The notes beneath the pieces are model-generated. The model made no database searches and was not told the DNA's origin. It saw nothing but the letters and a program-made list of their open reading frames with translations. Source: Bacteroidota bacterium (lineage in GTDB: Bacteria > Bacteroidota > Bacteroidia > Bacteroidales > Prolixibacteraceae). Taken from it: a DNA stretch of 10,944 bases. Both the position numbers and the translations under genes were made by a program. The first letter of the stretch is position 1; each line of letters starts with the position of its first letter. Where the stretch lies: positions 1 to 10,944 of the forward strand of contig JAUYTA010000838.1 of the NCBI GenBank assembly GCA_030695265.1, given 5' to 3'. Shown piece by piece: positions 1 to 7,671 of the stretch.

Positions 1-12
1 GCCTTTCCGATA

Positions 13-31
13 GTGGATTTTTTTAATCCAC
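13..31. other. Short perfect inverted repeat upstream of the thioredoxin-like gene
   Basis: GTGGATT (13-19) and AATCCAC (25-31) are exact reverse complements separated by five T's. This could fold into a 7-bp hairpin about 20 bases before the start at 53. No T tract follows on either strand, so it is not a classical intrinsic terminator. It may be the end of an upstream gene's 3' region or chance in AT-rich DNA. Confidence 0.25.
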
Positions 32-52
32 ACAACTTGAAAAAATAAAGAA

Positions 53-892
53 ATGAACCAAATACTAACCATACTGCTACTTTTTGCCACTGCTATTTTA
101 CTGGCTCAAACCGACAAACGGGAATATGCGCATTACAACCAAACCAAACACTTTTTTGACAACATTGATTTTACAGACAGACAATTGCTGAATACACCGA
201 TTTTGGAACAAAAGATGGGTTTTTACTTTCGACAAATGGTTCCTCCTTTGGTGGATTCCATAAAAGCCCGGGTTAATCAGGTGTTGGAAAAATCAAGGGC
301 TAACGAGGAAATGTATCAATGGGTAATTCGCTATTTGTACCAATTTTATCGGGAATCGCCTGTTCCTGGAAATACAGAGGTCTATAATTTTATTGGAGAG
401 CAATTTATCATTAACGAACCCAATCGCTGGAACGATGGCGCTTTTGTTGAGAAAGTAAGAGATAGGGTCGCCAAAGCAAAGTTAAACCCAGTTGGCACAC
501 CCGCTACAAACCTGAAATTGCAAACATTAGAAGGTAAGACGGTGGATTTATACAGCATTGAAGCTCCCAAAACCATTCTTTACTTTTTCAATCCTGGCTG
601 CGAAGCCTGCCACGCAGTAACCGAAAAGCTTTTCAAAATCTACCAACAATACAAACCCAAAGGCATTCAAGTATTTGCTGTTTATGTCGATCGTAAAAAG
701 GACGAATGGGTCAATTATACTTCAGCAAAAGGACTTGATTGGGTCAATGTTTACGATCCAACAGGCACTAAAGGGATTGAACAAAAATACGACATCTATG
801 CCATCCCAATGATTTACGTGTTGGATCAGGATAAAAAGGTAATTGCCAAAGATTTACCGGTGGAGAAGCTGGAAGAATGTTTAAAAGAATAA
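53..892 (+). CDS. Exported DUF5106 / thioredoxin-fold protein (TlpA-like)
   Basis: A 279-residue protein. Residues 1 to about 18 form a hydrophobic signal peptide ending LLAQ, so it should be exported to the periplasm. Residues about 30-140 resemble the Bacteroidota-specific DUF5106 domain (FFDNIDFTDRQLLNTP, then the helical stretch RANEEMYQWVIRYLY). Residues about 145-279 form a thioredoxin/AhpC-TSA fold: an NPGCEACH active site with the CxxC pair Cys183 and Cys186, and a probable cis-proline in AIPM at Pro252. Proteins of this type are thought to be periplasmic thiol-disulfide oxidoreductases; the substrate is unknown. The start follows an in-frame stop at 38-40 and is the only ATG that gives a full signal peptide. 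Many relatives carry a DUF4369 domain in front of DUF5106; this one does not, and looks complete without it. It converges with the Mla ATPase gene. The fold assignment is firm, the physiological role is not. Confidence 0.85.
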   Translation: MNQILTILLLFATAILLAQTDKREYAHYNQTKHFFDNIDFTDRQLLNTPILEQKMGFYFRQMVPPLVDSIKARVNQVLEKSRANEEMYQWVIRYLYQFYRESPVPGNTEVYNFIGEQFIINEPNRWNDGAFVEKVRDRVAKAKLNPVGTPATNLKLQTLEGKTVDLYSIEAPKTILYFFNPGCEACHAVTEKLFKIYQQYKPKGIQVFAVYVDRKKDEWVNYTSAKGLDWVNVYDPTGTKGIEQKYDIYAIPMIYVLDQDKKVIAKDLPVEKLEECLKE

Positions 893-943
893 TTTTTCCA
901 TTGAGCAATCTTGTCAAATCAGCTTAAATAAAATCTCACCAAA

Positions 944-974
944 ATCCTGTCAGGTCTTGAAAATCTTACAAAAT
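944..974. repeat. Degenerate inverted repeat between convergent genes
   Basis: The left arm ATCCTGTCAGGTCTT (944-958) faces the right arm AAAATCTTACAAAAT (960-974) across a single G. Ten of 15 positions pair by Watson-Crick rules and one more as G-T. It lies in the 93-bp gap between two genes that converge (stops at 892 and 986), where a bidirectional terminator would be expected. The left arm with the following TTGAAAA resembles, from memory, the CCTGTCAGGTTTTGAAAACC type of intergenic inverted repeat common in Bacteroidota genomes. The right arm has decayed. Either a worn terminator hairpin or a degraded dispersed repeat fits; no database comparison was possible. Confidence 0.35.
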
Positions 975-985
975 TAATTTATGCT

Positions 986-1750
986 TCACAAATCACTAAT
1001 CCTCTCATCCCTTATCTTCTGATATTGCTTATTGGCGAACACAAATTCCTGAAGTTTTTGGTTGTCGGCATGAAGTATCTCTTTTCGGTTGCCTTCCCAG
1101 CACATCTCCCCTTCCGATATGAACAGGATGTTGTCGCCTATTTCCATTACCGAATTCATGTCGTGGGTGTTGATGATGGTGGTGATTTGAAGGTCAACAG
1201 TAATTGAATGGATCAGTTCGTCGATTACCATAGAGGTTTCCGGGTCAAGACCGGAATTTGGTTCGTCGCAGAACAAGTATTTCGGGTTCATCACTATGGC
1301 GCGGGCAATGGCTACCCGTTTTTGCATTCCGCCGGAAATTTCAGAAGGGTACAATTTATTTGCATCTACCAGATTAACGCGATCGAGGCAGAAATCAACC
1401 TGTTTCTGCTTCTCCGCAGCCGAAAGTTCTGAGAACATATCGAGTGGAAACCGGATATTTTCTTCAACAGTCAACGAATCGAACAAGGCGCCTCCCTGAA
1501 AAACCATGCCCATTTCCTGCCTGAGTTTTTTGCGTGCATTGTGATTCATTTTGGTAAAATCACGGCTGTCGTAAAATATCTGACCGCGGTCAACATCGAG
1601 CAAACCAACGATCGATTTCAACAAAACTGTTTTGCCCGACCCACTTCGTCCTATTATCAGGTTTGTTTCTCCTTTATTAAAAACCTTTGATATATCTATC
1701 AGTACATCGTTCTGTTCAAACGACTTGTATATGTTTTTTATTTCGATCAT
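986..1750 (-). CDS. mlaF: MlaF-type ABC transporter ATP-binding protein
   Basis: A 254-residue ATPase that powers the MlaE-type permease encoded just upstream, a family moving phospholipids between the inner and outer membranes. All nucleotide-binding motifs are present: Walker A GRSGSGKT at 34-41, Q-loop Gln85 within MVFQGGALFDSLTVEEN (the FQGGALFDSLTV form is typical of the Mla branch), signature ISGGMQKRVAIARA from 138, Walker B YLFCDEP with Asp162 and Glu163, D-loop SGLDP, and switch His196 in NTHD. The start at 1750 is chosen because it forms an ATGA overlap with the permease stop (1747-1750) and gives the usual family N-terminus MIEIKNIYKSF. An ATG 30 bases upstream (1780) lies inside the permease gene and would add ten atypical residues. 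Translational coupling with the permease is likely. No MCE-domain gene is adjacent. Confidence 0.92.
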   Translation of the reverse strand: MIEIKNIYKSFEQNDVLIDISKVFNKGETNLIIGRSGSGKTVLLKSIVGLLDVDRGQIFYDSRDFTKMNHNARKKLRQEMGMVFQGGALFDSLTVEENIRFPLDMFSELSAAEKQKQVDFCLDRVNLVDANKLYPSEISGGMQKRVAIARAIVMNPKYLFCDEPNSGLDPETSMVIDELIHSITVDLQITTIINTHDMNSVMEIGDNILFISEGEMCWEGNRKEILHADNQKLQEFVFANKQYQKIRDERISDL

Positions 1751-2484
1751 AAAAGCAACTGAGTTAAAATCAAATCCCAAACCAGAATCATAATACTTGT
1801 ATTCACCACTGCCCGGGTACTGGCAGCTCCAACATCGAAAGCCCCACCTTCAACAGTATAACCGAAGAAGGCCGCAATGGATGCAATTAAAAAGCCATAC
1901 ACCAGACATTTAATCAGTGAAAATGTGACGTAGTAAGGAATAAACGCATACTGAATACCATTGATGTAATCTGCAACAGAAACCGCTCCCACAGCAGGGC
2001 CAACAATCAAACCGCCAATTATTCCAAAAAAGACACTTAAAATGTACAGAAACGGGAACATTAAAACTACAGCAATTATTTTTGGCATAATCAGATAACT
2101 AGCCGAGTTAACGCCCATAATTTCCAATGAATCAATCTGTTCAGTTACCTTCATGCTACCAATTTCAGAAGTGATATTTGAACCTATTTTCCCTGCCATG
2201 ATCAATGCCATGATCGTTGATGAAAATTCAAGAATCAAGGAGTCACGGTTTCCCAACCCAATAAGCGTATTTGGCAAAAGCGGGTTTGTCATGTTATAGG
2301 CAACCTGCAAAGTCATGATTCCACCCATAAAAACGGAGATAACAGCCACAATGCCAACCGACTTAACTCCCAGATTTTCAATCTCATTAAAGGTTTGCCT
2401 TAAATATATACTATGCCGTTCAGGCCTGCTGAAAACCTTCAGCATCAGCGCAAAATATCTTCCTGTTTGATTAAAAATATTCAT
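1747..2484 (-). CDS. mlaE: MlaE-family ABC transporter permease
   Basis: A 245-residue integral inner-membrane protein of the MlaE/YrbE family, the membrane half of the phospholipid transporter whose ATPase follows with a 4-base overlap. The family signature spans about residues 97-124: AGKIGSNITSEIGSMK, then VTEQIDSLEIMG, which matches the conserved VTEQIDAL-type coupling region. Hydrophobic segments lie at about 42-62, 86-100, 128-165, 183-207 and 226-245, and a second conserved stretch, GYTVEGGAFDVGAAS, starts at 208. The length is normal for the family. No strong ribosome binding site is seen before the start, as is usual in Bacteroidota. It is the first gene of a two-gene transcript that diverges from the guanylyltransferase gene. 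In Bacteroidota the MCE (MlaD-like) partner is often encoded elsewhere; none is visible here. Confidence 0.92.
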   Translation of the reverse strand: MNIFNQTGRYFALMLKVFSRPERHSIYLRQTFNEIENLGVKSVGIVAVISVFMGGIMTLQVAYNMTNPLLPNTLIGLGNRDSLILEFSSTIMALIMAGKIGSNITSEIGSMKVTEQIDSLEIMGVNSASYLIMPKIIAVVLMFPFLYILSVFFGIIGGLIVGPAVGAVSVADYINGIQYAFIPYYVTFSLIKCLVYGFLIASIAAFFGYTVEGGAFDVGAASTRAVVNTSIMILVWDLILTQLLL

Positions 2485-2726
2485 TCTATTTCTTGCTTTC
2501 GTAAAATAATAAACTTCATACAGTCAATAAATACTCAGACACTAAATTACCCGAAAAGAAGTTTTGCTAAAGGTACAAATATTCCAAAAGCAGTAATTTT
2601 TTCAATGGTTTTAATTTTAAACTCATTATCTTCATAAAAGTTTCAGAGCGTTTATTTTCAGCTATAAATTGAATTTTCGAAGATAAGTATTGCTTTTCAA
2701 ATAATTCACTATAAAACACTTACAGC
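2485..2726. other. Divergent intergenic region between mlaE and the guanylyltransferase gene
   Basis: A 242-bp AT-rich gap between divergently transcribed genes. It must hold the promoters of both. Apart from the candidate minus-strand promoter at 2576-2605, I see no convincing hairpin, riboswitch or small gene. The open frame covering part of it (2413-2637, plus strand) starts inside mlaE on the opposite strand and has no protein-like character. Confidence 0.6.
2576..2605 (-). promoter_or_regulatory. Candidate Bacteroidota-type promoter for mlaE-mlaF
   Basis: Read on the minus strand, AATATTTG (2583-2576) matches the Bacteroidota -7 element TAnnTTTG at five of six fixed positions. A TTG (2605-2603) lies 19 bases upstream, within the usual spacing for the -33 element. 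Transcription would begin near 2570 and leave a leader of roughly 85 bases before the permease start at 2484. This is the best match in the 242-bp divergent gap. No comparably good match was found on the plus strand for the guanylyltransferase gene. In AT-rich DNA such matches arise easily by chance. Confidence 0.3.
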
Positions 2727-3815
2727 ATGAATAACAATTATTGCGTAATAATGGCAGGCGGTATAGGAAGCCGGTTTTGGCCATTGAGCACGACAAACAT
2801 GCCCAAACAATTCCTCGATATTCTGGGAACAGGCCGTACTTTTATTCAGCAAACATACGACAGGTATAAAAGAATATGTCCAGACGAAAATTTTTATGTG
2901 GTTACCAGCACAGATTACAAAGATCTTGTGGTTAAACAATTGCCTGAACTTCGGGAAGATCAGATCCTTCTGGAACCACTTCGGAGAAATACTGCCCCAT
3001 GTGTTGCTTATGCATGTTACAAAATACAGACTGTTAATCCTGAAGCAATTATCATTGTGGCTCCTTCCGACCATCATATTCAGCAGGAAGACGAATTTCT
3101 GGAACAAGTAAAAACAGGACTTGAATTTGCAAAAAATAATGATGTCTTACTTACCCTTGGCATCACCCCCAACCGCCCGGAAACAGGTTATGGATACATT
3201 CAGATTGAAAGCAGTTCGATAGTAAACGTTGCAGAAAACCTGCACAAAGTAAAAACCTTTACAGAAAAGCCCGATCTTGATCTGGCCAAAATATTTCTGG
3301 AAAGTGGAGAATTTTTCTGGAATTCAGGCATATTTATCTGGTCGCTAAGTTCTATCCTGAATGCTTTTGAAAAGCACCTCAGTTCGGTTTCCGAATTGTT
3401 TAAAAAAGGTCACAAACTTTATGGAACTGCCAACGAGATTCCATTTCTTAACAAAACCTATTCAGAGTGCCAGAATATCTCCATTGATTACGGAATAATG
3501 GAAAAGGCAGACAATGTTTATGTGCTGTGTTCTGATTTCGGCTGGAGTGATTTGGGAACCTGGGTGTCATTGTATGAAAGCAGCAAAAAAGATACGGATG
3601 GTAATGTAGTTTCAGGAAAAGATGTGATGCTTTACAATTCGACCAACTGTATTGTAAATATGCCTAAGGACAAACTAGTTGTGTTACACGGATTGGACGG
3701 ATACATTGTGGTGGAATCAGAAGGAATACTGTTGGTTTGCAAAAAAGAAGACGAACTGCAAATCCGCCAGTTTGTAAACGATGTCAGGATGAATAAAGGA
3801 GAGAATTTTGTTTAA
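2727..3815 (+). CDS. manC: Mannose-1-phosphate guanylyltransferase
   Basis: A 362-residue cytoplasmic nucleotidyltransferase that makes GDP-mannose from mannose 1-phosphate and GTP, feeding O-antigen, capsule or other mannose- or fucose-containing glycans. The signature loop MAGGIGSRFWPLS is at residues 9-21, followed by PKQFL at 26-30. Further family motifs are EPLRRNTAP at 83-91, PSDHHI at 113-118, PETGYGYI at 151-158, FTEKPD at 178-183, WNSGIF at 198-203, SIDYGIMEKA at 252-261 and GWSDLGTW at 272-279. The length fits the single-domain form; the C-terminal phosphomannose isomerase domain of the bifunctional enzymes (about 470 residues) is absent. It ends only 19 bases from the stop of the convergent second gldK gene, with no terminator hairpin between. 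It may supply sugar for the surface polysaccharide to which T9SS cargo is attached in some species, but that link is inference from position only. Confidence 0.93.
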   Translation: MNNNYCVIMAGGIGSRFWPLSTTNMPKQFLDILGTGRTFIQQTYDRYKRICPDENFYVVTSTDYKDLVVKQLPELREDQILLEPLRRNTAPCVAYACYKIQTVNPEAIIIVAPSDHHIQQEDEFLEQVKTGLEFAKNNDVLLTLGITPNRPETGYGYIQIESSSIVNVAENLHKVKTFTEKPDLDLAKIFLESGEFFWNSGIFIWSLSSILNAFEKHLSSVSELFKKGHKLYGTANEIPFLNKTYSECQNISIDYGIMEKADNVYVLCSDFGWSDLGTWVSLYESSKKDTDGNVVSGKDVMLYNSTNCIVNMPKDKLVVLHGLDGYIVVESEGILLVCKKEDELQIRQFVNDVRMNKGENFV

Positions 3816-3834
3816 CCGGGACAAGAAGGACAGA

Positions 3835-5178
3835 TTATTCCCAGTAATCAGGTTTGAAAGTACTTCTGACACAACGGAATCCAATGTATGATTTAGCTGA
3901 ATCCTGGTATTCGTAACTTCGGGTTGAAGACTGAACGTAATAAGCAATGTCTTTCCACGAACCTCCGCGAATAACTTTTCGTTTCATCGCAGGCGAATCG
4001 TCAGGTTTTGCATTGTACTGAAAATCGGGACTAAAATCAGACATCAACTCATAGCTTGATTCATCGTATGCATTTGAAGTCCACTCTGCCACATTGCCTG
4101 CCATATCATATAATCCGAATGAATTTGGGATGAAGTTGGCCACTTTGGTCGTTGTTACACTGTTCTGATTATCGGATACATAATTTCCCCGCATGGGCTT
4201 AAAATTGGCAAGAAAGTTACCTTCCTTATCGCGTGTGTAATAACTTCCCCAGGGGAACATTGTCATTTGATGGTTTCCACGTGCGGCATATTCCCATTCC
4301 ACTTCAGTAGGCAAGCGGTAATCCATAACAGTAGCCATTTTAACCATGTCCTGATAAGCATTCAATTGCTGTGTTCGCCAAACGCAAAAAGCTTTTGCCT
4401 GTGCCCAGGTTACGCCTACCACCGGATACTGATCGTATGCAACATGCGAAAAATACTTACTGGTTAGTGGTTCGTTGTATGAAAAAGTAAAATCACGTAC
4501 CCAAACCAAAGTATCAGGATAAACCGGGGTGCTTTCGCTCATAATAAATGATGAACGGTTCTGGACAGGGCCTTCCTTCCCGGTTGCATCCACCACACTT
4601 CCGCCATAACTCTGTGTCTCATAATTATAGCTGTTTACCCGTTTTGCAGCCTGTTTGTAGTCAATCCAGTAGTATTCAAAACGCAGTTTCCGGGCATCAA
4701 TTTCTTTTTTGTTGAAGAATCTTTCGGTTTCAGGAATGTACATTTCTTCGAGGGACGCCTGATAATCCGCATTTTTCCATTCAATGGGTTCCTGCCAGTT
4801 TAGCCTGGGAGTTTCAAGAATATCTCCTTTGCGGCCTTCGGTAATTAAAAATTCAGGGATTGATTCGGATAATAACTGACGGGCAATTGAATCTCTGACC
4901 CAAAATACGAATTGACGGTATTCATTATTTGTAATTTCAGTTTCGTCCATCCAGAACGAGGGTACCGAAATAGTTTTTACAGGCGTATTGGCATGATCGA
5001 CTTCCTGATCGGAAGGCCCAATGTTAATACTTCCCTGTTTAATGAAATTCATTCCGTAGGGAATGGGTTCATAATAGGGTTTTCTGTTCAGTGCGCCTGA
5101 AAGCTCGCCTGAACCAAACCTCTTGCATGAGCCAAGAAGAGCGAGCATAAACAAACCTATGAACAGAATTTTATACAT
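3835..5178 (-). CDS. Second GldK-like T9SS lipoprotein (FGE-sulfatase fold)
   Basis: A 447-residue lipoprotein paralogous to the GldK at the other end of the cluster. A type II signal peptide ends in the lipobox LLGSC with Cys18. From about residue 41 to the end it has a formylglycine-generating-enzyme (FGE/SUMF1) fold: DETEITNNEYRQF at 78-90, VVGVTWAQAKAFCVWR at 253-268, RLPTEVEWEYAARG at 288-301, GNVAEW at 361-366, RGGSWKD at 404-410 and GFRCVR at 433-438. The paired FGE catalytic cysteines expected shortly after GGS are missing, so a structural role is likely. By hand count about 81 of 119 residues from FW75-76 onward match the first GldK. It begins 8 bases after the gldN stop and is surely in the same operon. 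In Flavobacterium johnsoniae this place is held by gldO. It could be an alternative or additional ring subunit, or a GldJ-like protein; its specific job cannot be told from sequence. Confidence 0.88.
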   Translation of the reverse strand: MYKILFIGLFMLALLGSCKRFGSGELSGALNRKPYYEPIPYGMNFIKQGSINIGPSDQEVDHANTPVKTISVPSFWMDETEITNNEYRQFVFWVRDSIARQLLSESIPEFLITEGRKGDILETPRLNWQEPIEWKNADYQASLEEMYIPETERFFNKKEIDARKLRFEYYWIDYKQAAKRVNSYNYETQSYGGSVVDATGKEGPVQNRSSFIMSESTPVYPDTLVWVRDFTFSYNEPLTSKYFSHVAYDQYPVVGVTWAQAKAFCVWRTQQLNAYQDMVKMATVMDYRLPTEVEWEYAARGNHQMTMFPWGSYYTRDKEGNFLANFKPMRGNYVSDNQNSVTTTKVANFIPNSFGLYDMAGNVAEWTSNAYDESSYELMSDFSPDFQYNAKPDDSPAMKRKVIRGGSWKDIAYYVQSSTRSYEYQDSAKSYIGFRCVRSTFKPDYWE

Positions 5179-5186
5179 TCAATAAA

Positions 5187-6041
5187 TTAGTATTCCCAAA
5201 GGTTTTGTTCGTAATCGAAAATCTCCTTTTCAATTCGTTTACTTTCGAGCATCGCATTTTTGCCTACCAGATATTGACTGATATCGCGATTGTTATAAAT
5301 ATTGGCTTCTTTAACGATGTATGAATTGAACCTCCTTTTCAGGAAAATATCGTCGTATGAAGAGTTCCTCGCAGAATTCTGCGAATTAAAAACTTCGTTG
5401 GCAGCCATAAGTTCACGAGCTTCAGGATAATAAATCCAAAATACCTGACGACGCTGAACCGATTCCTGATTGGTGTCTTCGTCGCGGTAAAATTCCTGGA
5501 TTGGACATATACCAATTATCTTGACTTTTAATGTAGAAGATTGCTTGTCAAAATACCATTCTTCCTTCAGCATAAATTGTTTGACTTCTTCTGAACGGAC
5601 TTCACCGGCCACAACCCGGTCAACCAATTCACCTGTATCAACGTCCCTGACTTTGCGGGTCCGGGTAGTTGCACCAAAGGCCTCTTTTACCTGCTCAAAA
5701 GTCATCGGGACCTTGAATTCATCATCATTTTTGGCATCGTAGGCAGTAATTTTGCCATTCTTTATTCCTTCAATAAAAAGGTTCACCAAACTGCGTCTTC
5801 CATCCACTTCTTTGGTCGGGAAATACAAGGGTTGGTTCATCTTTTCGCGAAGATCAATAATACGCCAAACTTTTTTTGACCACATAACATCAGCTTCTCT
5901 CACATAAGGAAGAGGCGTTGGTTTGCGTTTATATGCATCAGTCCGTACATATGCACCGTCAATTATCTGCGCTTTTGTTTCAAGGGTAATTGACCCAAAC
6001 AATCCTACCAACAATCCAAATAATATCAAATATCTTTTCAT
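5187..6041 (-). CDS. gldN: T9SS periplasmic ring protein GldN/PorN
   Basis: A 284-residue periplasmic protein that in the known systems binds the GldK/PorK lipoprotein to build large rings beneath the outer membrane and contacts the tip of GldM. Residues 1-25 form a signal peptide ending ETKAQ with likely cleavage after Gln25; there is no lipobox. The family hallmark MWSKKVWRIIDLREKMN is at 53-69, followed by PLYFP. The conserved stretch EEWYFDKQ at 160-167 and KIIGICPI at 174-181 also fit GldN. The start lies 2 bases after the gldM stop, which indicates translational coupling. The length is in the normal range for GldN/PorN. The next gene is not a gldN paralogue (gldO) but a second gldK, so this cluster has one GldN and two GldK proteins. 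Confidence 0.93.
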   Translation of the reverse strand: MKRYLILFGLLVGLFGSITLETKAQIIDGAYVRTDAYKRKPTPLPYVREADVMWSKKVWRIIDLREKMNQPLYFPTKEVDGRRSLVNLFIEGIKNGKITAYDAKNDDEFKVPMTFEQVKEAFGATTRTRKVRDVDTGELVDRVVAGEVRSEEVKQFMLKEEWYFDKQSSTLKVKIIGICPIQEFYRDEDTNQESVQRRQVFWIYYPEARELMAANEVFNSQNSARNSSYDDIFLKRRFNSYIVKEANIYNNRDISQYLVGKNAMLESKRIEKEIFDYEQNLWEY

Positions 6042-6043
6042 AA

Positions 6044-7654
6044 CTATCTTATTTTAAATCCAATCGGAGACAATGGGCGTGTGGTTCCATCATCGCCTTT
6101 TGCTACAATATTATCAATGTATATAGTACTTCCTTGCGTTAAATTGTTTAAGAATGTCTTTTGCTCATCAGTGAATTTGTTTGATTTAGAAGAAGCTGTT
6201 TTCACATAAGTTCCGGTAAAAGAAATATCAAATTGTGTGACCCTAAATTTCAAATCAAAATCGAAGTCTTTTAATTCAGCATATATTCCATCTTCTGCCA
6301 GCAAATCTTCTTTTTTAAGTGTACCGCCGTTCAAGCCACCAATGGTTGCCACCGGAGGAGGAACTTCTTTTACCCTGAAAATCCTTGAGCCCATTGAACG
6401 TTTTTCTCCATTCATATCGGCAGTAACCGTGATCGAAGTATTTTTTCCCATAATGTCCACCTTTGAAGGATATACGAAATAGTTTTCGCCGGTCTTTTCA
6501 ATGCGTCCGTTGGAAATGGAAACTGAAAGATTTTGAGAAGCCACGCCTGGGACTGAAACTTCTATAGGATTTGGAATACCCATATATAGTACATTCATTT
6601 TGGTAGGCGAAATTGTTACACTTGGCCTTCCCACCTGATATTCACCCTTGAAAGGGTAAGTATTTATACTTCCTTCAGGAGTTCGGTATTTTATTAATCC
6701 CCCCCACTGAAAAGTACCAACCTGCGAAGCGGTGGCTTTGTACACGCCTTTACCATCGCGCATTGTAAGTTTGGTATTGCCGACAAATATTTCAGGTTGC
6801 TGTGTGGTATCTTCGGCAGCCAGAAATATTTCGGCTTCAAACTGATCACCTTCGAGTACATAAGTCGATTTGGCCAGAATTCTGGCGCCCAACTTATTGA
6901 ATTTAAAAGATGCGGCATCAATCTGACCGTAGAGCATTGAGATAATATTTGTTTCAGCATTCTGAATATCAATCTGCATTTTTGAGAGCAGGGTAACCAC
7001 TGCAATCAATGGTTTGCTTTCGAAATGCAATATCTCCCAGGTCTTTTTCTCTCCACCTTCCTTCATATTTATTTTAGGGTCGGAAGTATCCAATTGTTTT
7101 ACAATATTTTCATAAATAGGTGTACCTTCTTCAAGATAAGAGGTCAAAAAATCACGGTATTCGTTGATACTGTTTTGTAAATCAGTGCCTTTCTTCTTGT
7201 TTATCATTATTTCTGAAGGAGTATTCAGGTCATCTTCCTTCTTTATCAAAATTGTATCGCCGTTATTACTTACCATTATAGGTTCTTCAGGAGATAGAAT
7301 AAAGTCAGGTCCGGCATCCTTAACAACAATTCCACCAGAGGCAAGCACCAATTCCTGTTTTAAATCCTGTATTTTTTCAATCAATGCTTTTGATTTTTGC
7401 CTTACCTGATCCGACTTATCTTTCCATTCCTTTACTTTGGTCGGATTTTCAATGTATGCAGCATCAAATGAACCGTAAATCTGATCATTTTTTTGGGAAA
7501 CAATATTTAGTGTCTGGGTTAAACTGGCGTCAACAACCCGAAATGATTCAAGAACCTCGGATGCCACATTTAGCGCCAACATCGCTGTCAGCACCAGATA
7601 CATCATATTTATCATTTTTTGCCTCGTTGATTCCGGGCAATTTTTTGAAGACAT
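6044..7654 (-). CDS. gldM: T9SS motor protein GldM/PorM
   Basis: A 536-residue inner-membrane protein with one transmembrane helix near its N-terminus (about residues 16-35, STRQKMINMMYLVLTAMLAL) and a long periplasmic part. In solved homologues the dimer helix sits inside a GldL pentamer and the periplasmic part, four domains long, spans to the GldK-GldN ring. Arg11 in TRQKMIN is the counterpart of the functionally important Arg9 of Flavobacterium johnsoniae GldM. A charged, helical first domain occupies roughly 36-225 and beta-rich domains the rest, including MNVLYMGIPNPIEVSVPGV, typical of the family. The start is 17 bases after the gldL stop. A run of seven G's in the coding strand (6705-6699) covers codons for Trp317-Gly-Gly; gain or loss of one G would stop translation soon after. 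Length is close to known GldM/PorM. Confidence 0.95.
   Translation of the reverse strand: MSSKNCPESTRQKMINMMYLVLTAMLALNVASEVLESFRVVDASLTQTLNIVSQKNDQIYGSFDAAYIENPTKVKEWKDKSDQVRQKSKALIEKIQDLKQELVLASGGIVVKDAGPDFILSPEEPIMVSNNGDTILIKKEDDLNTPSEIMINKKKGTDLQNSINEYRDFLTSYLEEGTPIYENIVKQLDTSDPKINMKEGGEKKTWEILHFESKPLIAVVTLLSKMQIDIQNAETNIISMLYGQIDAASFKFNKLGARILAKSTYVLEGDQFEAEIFLAAEDTTQQPEIFVGNTKLTMRDGKGVYKATASQVGTFQWGGLIKYRTPEGSINTYPFKGEYQVGRPSVTISPTKMNVLYMGIPNPIEVSVPGVASQNLSVSISNGRIEKTGENYFVYPSKVDIMGKNTSITVTADMNGEKRSMGSRIFRVKEVPPPVATIGGLNGGTLKKEDLLAEDGIYAELKDFDFDLKFRVTQFDISFTGTYVKTASSKSNKFTDEQKTFLNNLTQGSTIYIDNIVAKGDDGTTRPLSPIGFKIR
6699..6705 (-). repeat. G7 homopolymer within gldM
   Basis: Seven consecutive G's on the coding strand, read as TGG GGG GGA (Trp317-Gly318-Gly319). 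Deleting one G brings a TAA into frame within two codons. Adding one brings a TGA into frame about nine codons later. It could be a slippage site, though runs of seven also occur without regulated variation. Confidence 0.6.
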
Positions 7655-7671
7655 AGTATTGGCTCTATTAG

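Noticed and set aside
1..48. Tail of an upstream gene in frame 1 (open to a TAA at 46-48)
   Set aside because: Only 15 codons are visible, a length that stays open by chance about half the time, and no family motif can be recognised.
1751..1780. Longer MlaF start at 1780
   Set aside because: It would add ten residues unlike the family and overlap the permease gene by 34 bases; the ATGA overlap at 1747-1750 gives the expected N-terminus.
2709..3107. 132-codon open frame antisense to manC
   Set aside because: It lies entirely opposite well-conserved manC codons and its translation has no recognisable domain; a shadow frame.
3816..3834. Intrinsic terminator between manC and the second gldK
   Set aside because: The 19-base gap has no inverted repeat followed by a T run on either strand.
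6694..7005. 103-codon minus-strand frame inside gldM
   Set aside because: It is a shifted frame of gldM ending at the G7 tract, with no independent start signal or protein-like sequence.
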